DNA from: Guadua angustifolia | Taxonomy: Eukaryota > Streptophyta > Magnoliopsida > Poales > Poaceae | DNA length: 64,000 nt | Assembly: GCA_036346375.1 (NCBI GenBank) | Contig: CM070504.1 | Span: 11,219,890 to 11,283,889, forward strand | Direction: 5' to 3' | Part shown: piece after piece, positions 11,595-22,851 of the stretch | Layout of the letters: the number at the start of each line of letters is the position of its first letter | How positions within the stretch are numbered: the stretch's first letter is position 1 | Notes under the pieces: generated by a model | The model's database searches: none | Seen by the model: only the letters and a program-made list of their open reading frames with translations | Told to the model about the DNA's origin: nothing | Program-made: the position numbers and the translations under genes

Positions 11595-12488
11595 TGAGCC
11601 TGATAGTTCCAACAGTGACCGTCAAGAAGCTCGACGGCTTCCAGCAGGACGACAAGCAGTTTTGAGCCGAGGTGGTCACCCTCGGCATGATCCACCACAT
11701 CAATCTCGTCCGCCTCCTCAGCTTCTGCTCCGAGGGCAACAAGAGGGTGCTCGTGTACGATTACATGGCCAATGGGTCCCTGGACCCGTACCTGTTCAAG
11801 AGCGACTCGGACTCTTTAAGGTCTTGAGTTGGAGTCTTGGAGCCAAAGGTATGGCATGCGCTTGGCGTGGCCAGGGGCTTGGCTTACTTGCGCGAGAAGT
11901 GCCGGGAGTGCATCATACACTGCGATATCAAGCGGAGAACATCCTCCTCGATGAGGGAGCTGGGCGCGAAGCTCGCGGACTTCGGCATGGCCAAGCTCGT
12001 CTGCCACAACTGCAGCCGCGTCCTGACCACCATGCGCGCCACGCTCCGGGTACCTCGCGCCGGAGTGGCTCGCGGGCGAGCCCATCACCGCGAAGGCGGA
12101 CGTGTACAGCGTCGGCCTCCTGCTGTTTGAGCTCGTCTCGGGCCAGCGGAACAACTGCTCGTCGGAGGAGGGAGGCTCCGGGATGTACTTCCCGGTGCAT
12201 GCCGCGGTCAGGTTGCATGAAGGCGACGTAGTCGGGCTGCTCGACGATAGGCTGGCCAAGGATGCCGACGTGATGGAGATTGAGAGGGTCTGTAAGGCCC
12301 CCTGCTGGTGCATCCAGGACGAGGAAGGGAACCGGCCGACCATGGGGCTCGTCGTGCAGCAGCTGGAAGGCATCGCCGATGTCGGGCTGCCGCCGAGCCC
12401 TTCGCGGCTTCACATGCTGGCAACAGAGAACGCATGTGCCGGTGGGGGTGCAGAGGATGAACTCTGTTCAATGAACGGTAGCAAATAA
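11595..12488 (+). pseudogene. G-type lectin S-receptor-like Ser/Thr kinase, kinase-domain pseudogene
   Basis: This is the cytoplasmic kinase part of a plant S-domain receptor-like kinase; the lectin, PAN and transmembrane parts are absent. Recognisable blocks in order are VTVKKLDGFQQ (VAIK lysine region, ~11615), NLVRLLSFCSEGNKRVLVYD (~11705), GVARGLAYLREKC (~11875), the catalytic loop IIHCDIK with ENILLDE (~11910-11950, Asp kept), KLADFGMAKL (DFG, ~11970), the APEWLAGEPITAKADVYS region (~12055-12115), and SVGLLLFELVSGQRNN through GNRPTMGLVVQQLEGI (12102-12375). A TGA lies in KQF*AEV near 11662, and the frame shifts several times between 11800 and 12110. The last 128 codons are open. GC-rich codon use resembles a grass gene. 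It is a truncated duplicate and not likely expressed as protein. Confidence 0.85.
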
Positions 12489-13108
12489 GCAACAGAAGTG
12501 TAGAAAATGAAAATTCTCGGGCATAGCCGCACCCTACGACTCGAGGGAAGAAAGATACTACACAAATACGAATTCAATAGTACCACTTTTATATCACAAA
12601 ATCTTTATATAGTTGGACAAACCATTGGTCAAAGATTTCAAAGTTTAAATCTTGAAATGCACACACGCCTTATATTTTGAAACGAAGGGTGTACCACTGT
12701 AGTCTCTGGTCTGTACCGTATCTCTGAAACTTCCCTTGCTTCGCCTCTGTTCGGTAAATTCCAGAATCCGGATCAAACTATCGTATTTCATTTTGTCGTT
12801 TCAGTCAATATTTGGTCCATCCAAGCGACAGTCGTATTTTTGGTTGAGCAATCCAGTAAAGCTGCTTCACTAGCTCACCAGTCACCTCCCATACCCTGAA
12901 CCAATTGCCAAAATTGCATTTCCACTCATTCACACTCATTTTAGATCTGTTCTCTACAATTTTAAGACGAATTTTTTTTCTCTAACGTCTAAAAAAATAC
13001 AGGAAACGCAGACCTATAGAACTAATGAACAAACTGTACATATTAACAGCTAGATACAAGCCCCAAAAGAATGAATGAAATCACAACAAAATTACAAGAA
13101 CCAACACA
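12489..13108. other. Intergenic, nothing recognised
   Basis: AT-rich spacer between the kinase pseudogene and the 3' end of the STK11IP-like gene. The part nearest 13108 is probably that gene's 3' UTR and terminator region (the gene is on the minus strand). No ORF, RNA gene or repeat was recognised. Confidence 0.5.
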
Positions 13109-16100
13109 TCAGGACATACACTTCACAGGCAAAGATGAAGCTGCTGCTGCCGAGTAGAGAGCCTTAAGTACAGAAATGAACTTCACAAGTGTTTCTTCAG
13201 AGAACCACCTAAGTTTCCAAGAATGTATTGTGTAAACTTCATCTGATTGCTTGTTCTGTAAATTTCTAATGCTACCACGAAATCTTCCTTCATGCATATG
13301 GTTGTCCAAAACCAATGTCAAGCATTTCTTGTCACGATGATCAACAACCTAAATACAGGAAACGAAGTAGAAAATTGAAAATGTTTAATCAATGATATCT
13401 ACTTTTAATATGATGAGGCAGCTAATTATTAATGCTATAATAATGCATCGGCTTTTTTTAGTAAAAGAGGGGATTGCCTGTTAGAAATAAGTTCATATGA
13501 CAAGGACTACATTAGAACATAAGTTTAGAGACAAGGGTTAAACCAGGGCATCAGATAATAGTTATATCAAAGTCACACTGTTCTTTTTTTTTTCCTTTAG
13601 GGTAGCGGTAGGCTCACAACCAGTTTCAGATACTATTTTTTGCTTAGCACTGCCAGTGCCATAACTCCTAAATTTGTTGCCCTCGATGTGCTGTCTTAAC
13701 ATGTTATTTACTTCTAGCGTAATGTCCCCCAAAACTCTCTCTGAGATCACAAATTTCAGAATTTGCCCACAGCATCAATGTATTTTATATTACTTGATAC
13801 CCACCATATGGTATGCAGGATGGCAAAAACTGAAATGTTTGCTTACTGCACATTTTTTTGTCAAACTAACAGTCTAGGTACAGTAGCTGGAGATAAGTTA
13901 AATAGTTCATTATATCATTTAGTTGAGTTGTAAGGCTCATACAAAAATCCTGTCAATATGCAGTACATATAATATGTATTCTGAGGAAAAAGGTCATTAA
14001 GGTTCACCGATATGAAAAATAATCAAAGCCTACCTGCTTGGAACAAAAAATGGGCACTTCCAGCTTAGTGCTGAGCTTGCTTAAGTTATTTCTGCTCAAT
14101 TATGTGCATACAAAAGATTAATAATACGTAAAGCTACGCTAACATTTTTTCCACAGTAGCGAACTAAAAAGTAAGGAAGTTTTTTTTTCTGGGTAAGGGG
14201 ACTATCTTTTGGAGCAAACAATTTTATGAAAAGAAATTTCCACTATCTTGTGGAGCAAACAATTTTATGAAAAGAAAATTCTCGTCATTTATCATGTAAA
14301 GCAAACTAGATTGGAAATGTTAAAAGTCAAGCACAACTTACCACTTCTTGAATATTGTTGATAGAACAACATTCACTGTGAGAAAAATATGGAGGATTTG
14401 AATCATCAGGGAGGCAACCAAACTGACATAGGTCCTCAATGCACACGAATATTGATCCTTCAGTAACAATGAGAGATCTCATAACCAGGGATTCATCTGC
14501 AAAGAGAAATAAACATCCATTCAGCAATATTGAAGTAAAAGCAACCAAATAGTGAAGAAAGATGCAGTAAAAAAAGGACTTCGAGTAATAAAAATTTGAC
14601 ATATTCAAAGGCCTTAAGTAGATCTCTTCCGGGGCAAAACTAAGAGCCCTTATGGATTGCATGTCTAGTCCTCCTGGTTTTTGTTATGCCAACAGTCGGA
14701 TTATGACATCAGGGTGAGACGCAAATTAAATGAATCACATTATATCTCAACCCTAGATTTTAGTAGCTGCCTTTTCCCATTTGGTCCATCCTAATTCTTG
14801 TGAAACATAGTCTTTTTTCATCATTAATAGTTCTTCGCCCATCAATTGGGTCCCCAAACTTTCATCTCGGCTTCAATTGGGTGCCCTCTGGTAAATACCA
14901 TGATGGATTCAACAAACCGGGCACACCACATCAACAATACATCAAGTAAAGAATGGGGGACCAAAAATGAAATTTACCTTGCAAACTATCTAATAATGAA
15001 GATTTAACAAAGGCAGCTTTAGGTTATTTAATGGTCAAACTAGGTAACACAGCAGACCTGGTTAATATCTACCTTGCAAACTAACATAACAAGTAATCAT
15101 CATAACTTCAGCTCAATGACTGCAAATTTAGTATGTTACATCATGGCCTTGATGAATTGATCCCTAATTCCTCGCAAAGTAGGATTCTCTCCTTTGGGGA
15201 GAAAGCTCAATGACTGCAAATGTAGTATGCTTCATCATGGTCCGTTTGGGGAATGAAACATACTACATTTACAGCTTCAAAGAATCCTACTTTGGGGGAA
15301 TGAAACAGGCTCTAAGCTCATCAGGCTTCAAGGAATGAAGAGGCGGTTCTAATCTAGATTCCATCAACAAAATAGAGTAATGTTTTACAGCCCAGACAAC
15401 GCTACCTTCAGCATCATTCTTCCAGAACATCAACATGGAGTAGAGAAATATTCCCTTCTTCAAACTCGCAGATATATATTTCTCGAGCAATTTAACTTGG
15501 AACTTCTCCCAACTGCCATTTAAATTACAGAACTAAGCATAATACATGAAATAAAAACTGCAATAAACACAAAAAACTTTTCTTTATTTAGCTAAGAAAG
15601 AAGATTGTTTCCTCAAGGAAAAATAGAAAGGCAAATAGACTGCTAAATAGATCATACGGTCCATACCTTTGAAAAGATATCCTACTGGTTAATTGTGGAA
15701 AGTTGGACGGATTTAAGAGCCAAAGTACATCTTGTGCTTCCTTGGAAGTCCGTGTCAAGAATAGATGACTTGTATTATCCGCCATGTGTACCCTATCATA
15801 TTGCAAAACAAAAGTAAGACTCAGATCAGCCAAACAATCATGGCTAAATATTGATACGCTAATAGACCTCAGTGCTTGTAGACCCAGCCCAATCAAAACT
15901 TTTTCCAGATCTTCCAGCCTATAGCTGCCCAAAACTCTAGGCATAGATTCTGTAAATTAATCAATATGTAAGAATAAATATTGCAACATTACAACAGAGA
16001 CATGAGAAGATGCTCTGTAAAACAATCGACTAGGTTAATTTCCAGTTGCGATAGTCTAACAGAGACAAAAGGGAACTAGAAACACATGCTTTAGACAAAA

Positions 16101-19100
16101 TAAATCAACGATCTGTAGAAAACTAACCTTGTCCATTTTGAGCCATATCAACCAGTAGAAGATACAATTTGTTTTGAGAACTTCGCAACAAGGCTACTTC
16201 TCTACACAAAGTAACAAGACACTAGTCAAGGACAATTTTTTACTTTCTAAAAGAATCACACAGATTGTCATGAACTGCCACCTGATCTGCCTGTGACTGC
16301 ACATCCATGCAAATTCCGGCTTATCAGCTGAACAGAACTTAACTTGGCATTCACTAAACATTTCTGAGAATTAAATGCTACAAACAAATGCTTAGAATTA
16401 AACAGTCAACAATTTTTCTCATTCAAGGAGATGTTATTGCTAACTGCTTATTATGCATTGAAGTACTTTGAATCATGGGACATATTACTGGAAACAGATG
16501 CATGTCAGTTTCTATGTAAATATCCAAGAAGACAGGCTAAGCGCTCCATAGAAGCAATTAATGTAGGTGATGCATACACATTGTAAAAAACAGTAGCAGA
16601 GCAAGGATTCAAGACCTGCAGGGGGCCTAACATGTAGTTAAAAACATCTATCGGGTCTATTTCCTTAAACATTCTTTACGCTAAAGGATTTCTTCTTAAA
16701 CAGTGTTAACCTTTGGTGTGTGTTTTTGAAAAGATCTGTTGGTATGTAGACCCTATATTCCCCAACATATATCCGCCACGGGGTACAGACAGTTTCTTCA
16801 TATAGACACTTCTCTGTATCAAATCCGTGCACTCCTGAATATCTTCCCAGGTGGGTGTCTGATATGCCATATTGTTGCTTGATTAAAAAAACGAATATTA
16901 AAAAGAGATACAATACATGGCCTGCAGCCCTGTTATGTGTTGCATTGTAGACTACTTTGATATTTTGTATACGTTCCATCATTATCAATTGGATTGCAAG
17001 CTACAGATTTCGACCTTCAATTCTCTCTTTGCAAACACAAGAACATGCAAAAATCTACTATACAGAGTTGTGTTTGAATATAATTGTATGCACTGCAGCA
17101 GGCATGAAAGGTCAGTTTTATCCCTGAATAACAGGTTAAGTCCTTTCTTAACCTGCAAATTTACAGAACGAAGTACAGCAATTTTTACCATGCTGCACGG
17201 TTCTTTAGTTTTAAAAATAAACTCTGACAGCAGGCAAATAAGTAACCACATTAAGCCCTTTTAATCTGCAAACTTACAGGGAAAAAAATATTTGTGTTGA
17301 TACTCTTTATAGAAGTTCTACAAAATATACTTTAAAATTGAGCAAGTCATTTTTCAATAAACCAACAGCTGTTCATCAATCAGTTTCTACACATGTAATT
17401 ATGTACTGTAATACTTAATCAGGGTTGAACAACTTAGGTAAAACAACTCTCACCTTTGAACTAAACCACTTCCATCTTGAAACATGTATGCACAAATAGC
17501 TCCTTTTTCACATATTTCAGACTTTTCATGGTTTGCAACTTCCGCATTGAAGAACTCCTCTATAAGCTTGTATTCGTCAGAACTATGAGAATCTGTATCG
17601 GCACTGATAGATAAATTGTTCTTGTGCAGGATACTTGAATTATGCTTTTCTGAGCTTTGATCCTTGCAAGCAGTACATTTGCTCAGGTTGTATCTCAGAT
17701 GGCCATTTCCTCCCACTGAAACACCCTCATCCACCTCATCTCCATTAGCCTTCATAAATTCTAGTTTAGTACCATTACGATTCTTGAAAATAGGAAGTGT
17801 CCTCCTCTTAAACTTCTGCTTACCCTTTTGTCTAAGCAAATGGCCTGAATCTTGGCCTAGATGTCCATTCCTCTGGTTCATGTCATGTAACTCCTTAATA
17901 CCAAACTCTATGGCATCTGTACAGGTTGGGTCATCTTCTGCTGAACAGTCAGACAAACTTTTCTCCCCTGAAAACACTTCCGTCCCATCCTTTTTCTCAT
18001 GATCACTATCTACACAAGGAAACGAAGGCATCTGACCATTGAGGGCCAACTCCATTTTTGTCTGAATTGCTATGCAATCGTCTTCCGAATTGCATGAACA
18101 CAAATCACCTGAAGAATCATCACTGCAGCTGCTACCACTACCAAGAGAACTTACACAATGGAAGTCTCCTAAAATCTGCAAAAATTCTTCCTCCAGAAAA
18201 AGTCTGCGATGTAGAATGTCCTCCTTATATTGCGGGGGTGACTGTGGACTAGGATATGCAAAGGATGGACTCGATTCTATCAACTTGCTCATTGCATTAG
18301 ATGGTATTCCATCTGCATGCAAATTTCTAGCACTGCCTTCCAACTCGGAAAAAGAATCTGAGTGTGAAATGCCTACTAATTCTAGTGGAGGAATTTGATG
18401 GGAAGAATTCAAGTTCGTCCTTAATTGAGTTTCATCTGCATTCACTTCATTCGAGTATTCTGTTATAACACCATTAGCACCATTACATGCATCATCTGTT
18501 AAAGATAAATCAGATTCCAAAAGGTTTGAGCTGCTCCCACCTTCTGATGTATGTGCAAAGTCAGAGATATTCTTTGAGCTCTTTGTGTGTGATTTCTGCC
18601 TTATCTTTTGTTTCACAAACCTTCCATTGCTATTGGTGAAATCAACATAAAGGCTGTCACCTTCTGTGTTCTCCACATTTTCATCCATCCACTCCTTAAA
18701 TTCACGCAGCCAATCAGTCGATCTTTCTTTCTTCATTAATTCAGCTGTATTTATCAAAGAAGTAATTTGTATGTCATTATCAGCAGCCGCAACTTCATCC
18801 TTCTTAGAACTGTCACTATCATGGGGAGTGGACTGATGGTCCACACCTTCATCACAAAGACTTCTCTCTTCCTCCACAATACATGCAAGTCGGGAAATCT
18901 TTTTCTGCAGTAAATAAAAGTGCAAACAAACTATCATATACGGTCAGATTCAGTTGCGTTCAGAAATCAGAATACAAATGCACGATGCCAGACTTTTGTA
19001 AAACTATTTCAATTTTGCAAAGATATGTAGATGGTTTTATATTGCATCTTTAGAAACCAGATTATAGCATGCATCACCATCCAGGCTGAATCAAACAAAA

Positions 19101-21927
19101 ACCCAAATCCTGACAATATAAGAAAACCGTGCTTCTGAAATTCATGGAACAAAATGCAAGCATGACAAGGATTCACTAAACAGCATTTGTGGTGACTAAT
19201 CTATTTATCCTCTCAGATTCAGTATATGAAACTAAGGAGGCAACCTCTCTGTTTCCAAAAAAATTATCCTCCCAGAGAATAATAAGACCAAAAGCGCTGA
19301 CTGAGGGAGCTTGATATCTGGTATGGTATGACATACTGACATATAATAGATCAACTTGGTGGCAGTTGGTACAAGAGATACCTACCATCTTTAAATTTGG
19401 ACTGTCTTGACTGTCTTCATCCTCATGGTCATCTTTTGCAGGAAAATAAAATCCAAAACCAGCAGGTTGCTTATGTCTGCTTGCAAACATTACTTGCTTT
19501 TCCCAGTATTCTTGTGTGTTCATACCTTTATCATCTAACTTCAACTGCAACAAAAAAGTCATGGAATAGCCTGTCATATTACTCCAATATTACTCCAATA
19601 CTGTGGAAGGGACTATTACGATGCAGAAAAAGGAGTTTGATATTTGAAGTAAAGTACTTACATTTTCTGAATTATGAAAAAAACTAAAAATGTGTGCCCG
19701 ATACCACCGAGCACAACAGATTGGGTTGCCTTCCAACCATAGGTTCTGTAGCAAAGAAAGGCTGCCAAGTATTTCCAACTCTGAGAAATTTGAGATGATA
19801 TTGTAAGACAGATCAAGGCCCACAAGTGACTTGAGATTTTCAATCCCATGAATTGTAGTTAAAGCATTGTTTCTCAATACAAGTTTAACAATTCGACTGC
19901 AGACCTGCAAGAAAGTAACATGTACTCAAACAACAAAAGTAATGGTAAGAAGCCTACCAATAAAAAAGCAAATGCAATTTACCTCACTTATGGATGATAT
20001 AGAACGCAAATGATTAAATCCAAGATCTAGATTTCGCAACTTTGCACATTTCCGCAGATTATCCACCTTTGCAAACTGGTTCCGACTAAGATCAAAGGTT
20101 TCAACTGCAGGTAACAATTGCAACGACTCGTCCATGAGTATCAGACCATTAGAAGCACATGAGACATATGAAAGCCGACTCCATGCAGGAGAATCCTTGA
20201 TATCCATGATTCTACTCGCGAATACATGCCTAAGAGCATCCTGCAGTAGTGAAAAAAATAGCTATTATGAACCTGGCCAAGATTTTCACATTATGGGGAA
20301 GTGCTTAGAAAGGAAACCCCTAAATCACAAGAGCTACTCAATGAATGTATTAATGCAAATATATATGCAACTTCTCTGTCTACATAACAGTTTGCTGCTA
20401 GCTGAGCTTTTGGTTGCATACCACCAAAGATCCAAGCTGTGGCGCGTCCAATTAACTTGCAACCACAACAATCAAATATTAATGTTCTCTGGCTACATGC
20501 TAGACTCTAATTCCATAGTCCATTGGCCAACAGAGAACTCTATTTAAAACAGAAGTCGGATGACATGTGACAATTGCCAAGGCAAGGTGGCATGTGGGAG
20601 TAAGGCAAAGATAGAGAACTTATCAGCCATCACAGATGCATTACACCCATGCTAGTTCCAAAGAACACTGTCCCCAAAACCTCTAAGACTATAACTCAGA
20701 GGAGCGATAGTTTCCATGAAAGTTTCCTTCGTAATTTACCAATGAAGCAGATGAAGATGCATGCATCCATTTCCAGCTGCATGCAAGTACATACATGATA
20801 CATCTATCAAGACCCCAAATGGATGCGCAATTTTCTAATCTCACGGCTTAACTAATTATATCAGGGGATAAATGCAGCAAGCACAAAAGGGGCAACTGTT
20901 ACAATTGCATTTGTGATCTTAGAGCATGTGTACAACAAGCCTAAAGGTGATCACAAGCATTGCAAAACACCCCAATCTCTCTACTCCAGAAAAACTGATG
21001 CGGACTAAATTCACATCAAATTCGCCAGAGAACTGATCAATGACAACCTAAAGACACTAGCAAAATTCCAATAAGCCCCATGAGCAAGGCTGGAAGCATC
21101 AGTAAACATAAAAAGTTTCACACTACAAAGGCATCTTAGCACTACAAGAACTGCAAATTCACTAATAAAAATTGTCAGAAACCTGCTGAGTAAACAGAAT
21201 ATCATATTTTAACACATGCACCAGACTGGATCAGATCCTAGGAACATAGCATTAACTGTGGACCATAGTACTGTAGCAAGTGGGCTAAAACTAAGCTCGG
21301 TTTGCTAGATGTAGATGAAGCAAATAGCAAACCATAGGCACAATTCACAGCTCAACATAGTTCAGTATGGAATGATAATTAGCGCCTCAGATCACCATGC
21401 GAATTGCCACAAACAACGAATTACGTACTGTATCATCAGCATTAGTGCGAGACACGATATAATCGCACCGTGGAATTGTAGCAGACGAGCTCCTCGAGGG
21501 TGTGGCGGAGGTCGAGCAGGCCCCTGGCGACGGAGGTGGAGAGGTCGCAGCCCCGCAGCTCGAGCACGCGCAGGCGCGCGAAGGGCAGGAGCGAGAGCGG
21601 CGCCGGGTCGCGCCCTGGCCCGGCGGCCACGACCTTGAGCGAGTTGAGGAGGCGCAGAATCCGGCGGAGCTGCTCGAGCGCGCGGTGGTCGCCGAGGTCG
21701 GCGACGTAGGCGCGGAGGTAGTCGACGGGCGCTCCCGCGCCGACGGCCTCCAGCTCGCGCAGCGCCTCGAGGCGGGAGGCGACGTAGTGGAGCCCCACGG
21801 GGTGGAGGCGAAGGGTGACGGAGCCGTCGAGCAGCGCGCCCGCGTGGCGGCCCACGAAGCGGACGAGCAGGTCGAGGTAGCGGTCGCCGGTGACCGGCGG
21901 AGCGGACGGCGCGTGGGGAGTCGCCAT
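13109..21927 (-). CDS. SDS22-type leucine-rich repeat protein, STK11-interacting-protein-like (10 exons)
   Basis: Complete gene of 3429 coding bases (1142 residues). Exons in transcript order: 21469-21927, 19983-20240, 19662-19904, 19386-19544, 17454-18904, 16128-16201, 15667-15949, 15406-15512, 14342-14496, 13109-13348. Every intron is GT-AG and all phases join without a stop. The start MATPHAPSAPP was chosen because the family N-terminus (YLDLLVRFVGRHAG) follows at once; an in-frame upstream ATG exists at 22179. Residues ~160-300 carry LRRs (FDLSRNQFAKVDNL, LRNLDLGFNHL, LVGLDLSYNIISNFSEL, LQNLWLEGNPI). Exon 5 is long, Ser/Asp/Glu-rich and probably disordered. The C-terminal exons form a conserved region (IFVCIEDLCQFG). 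In animals STK11IP binds the kinase LKB1; the plant role is unknown. No signal peptide or membrane segment is evident. The function is inferred; the gene model is strong. Confidence 0.88.
15176..15293. repeat. Small foldback (MITE-like) in an intron of the LRR gene
   Basis: Terminal arms AAAGTAGGATTCT (15176-15188) and AGAATCCTACTTT (15281-15293) are perfect 13-bp inverted repeats. Inner arms GCAAATGTAGTATG (15216-15229) and CATACTACATTTAC (15259-15272) also pair. It lies wholly inside intron 8, so it does not affect the protein. Part of its arm sequence (CTCAATGACTGCAAAT) is repeated directly just outside at about 15113. Confidence 0.65.
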
Positions 21928-22300
21928 CGGGATCGGGCTAGGGTTTGGGGGCGGGCCGCATCGGCGAATGTGGGGAGCGGGAACGGCGGGGAGGAGGAAA
22001 CGGACGCGGCCGCGCTGCCTGCTATGATTGAGGACACGCGAGCAGTGGGGGAGGGAACGGAAGGTGACAGGGTGCAAATGTGCAACGCAAACAAGGCGAT
22101 TGCAAATTGCGAGCACTTCCCAGGTGGGTGATTCCCCTGCAGTTTCGTTTCGCTTGCCTTGGCCGTGTTTCTTTTCCACGAAGGCTTCCGGCTCAAAGCG
22201 GACCGTACTGGTTGGGGCGAGACGGCGAGGCGGTGTTGTGCAGTTTCCGGCGCTTGTCCTGTGATGTGCGCGTTACGGCTGTGCGCTTTGGCGTTTCAGG
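21928..22300 (-). promoter_or_regulatory. GC-rich 5' leader / promoter region of the LRR gene
   Basis: GC- and CpG-rich sequence runs on from exon 1 to about 22030 and drops in GC toward 22300, as is common upstream of grass genes. I see no convincing TATA box at a fixed distance, so the transcription start is not placed. An upstream in-frame ATG at 22179 could add 84 residues, but that stretch is proline/arginine-rich and unlike conserved protein. Confidence 0.4.
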
Positions 22301-22851
22301 AAGTGAGCTATAAGCTATTTTGCTTGCCACCTGCGGGCTGCAGGAGCATTTGGTAGCTGGCTTGGCGCTTTGTGCGCGTGACGCGTGGGGATCAGTCAGG
22401 GGAGGCAGCGCCGTCCTCCCATAGTCCCATGCCTTCCAGCCTGACTACTTCCGTTAAGAGTGAAAACGGATCTAATAATTAGGGGTGGGCATTTATACAC
22501 TAAAACTAAAATTGAAAAATCGAATTGAACCGAACAAAACTAAATTAATCGATTATTTCAGTTTTTATTTCGGTGCAATACGGATTTAGGATCACACACC
22601 GAATTGGCTGAACTTACCAATCAGTCGAAGGTCAACTGCTAGCGCCCAGCGGCCAGCCCAATAGCCCAAGCCGCCAACCCCAATCCGAGTCTCCTCTTCG
22701 GTCTCCCCAATTTTTCTCCAAGTCGCTGAGACGCCAACTCCATTCTGTCTCCCCAAATTTCTCCAAACCCATAGACGGTAGACGCCGCACTCCAGTTGCA
22801 GCTTCATCGCGCTGCCGCCGCCATGCCATCCCATCCTGCTTGCTGCTGCCA
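22301..22851. other. Intergenic sequence, no gene recognised
   Basis: An AT-rich part (22450-22620) contains AGGGGTGGGCATTTATAC, reminiscent of short non-autonomous DNA elements. It is followed by a CT-rich, leader-like stretch to 22851 where the solo LTR begins. The minus-strand frames here are low complexity. Confidence 0.4.

Noticed and set aside
11595..12488. Functional receptor kinase
   Set aside because: In-frame stop, several frame changes and absence of extracellular and membrane parts despite well-kept kinase motifs.
21502..22131. Plus-strand frame of 209 codons
   Set aside because: Antisense to the well-supported exon 1 of the LRR gene; open only because of high GC content.
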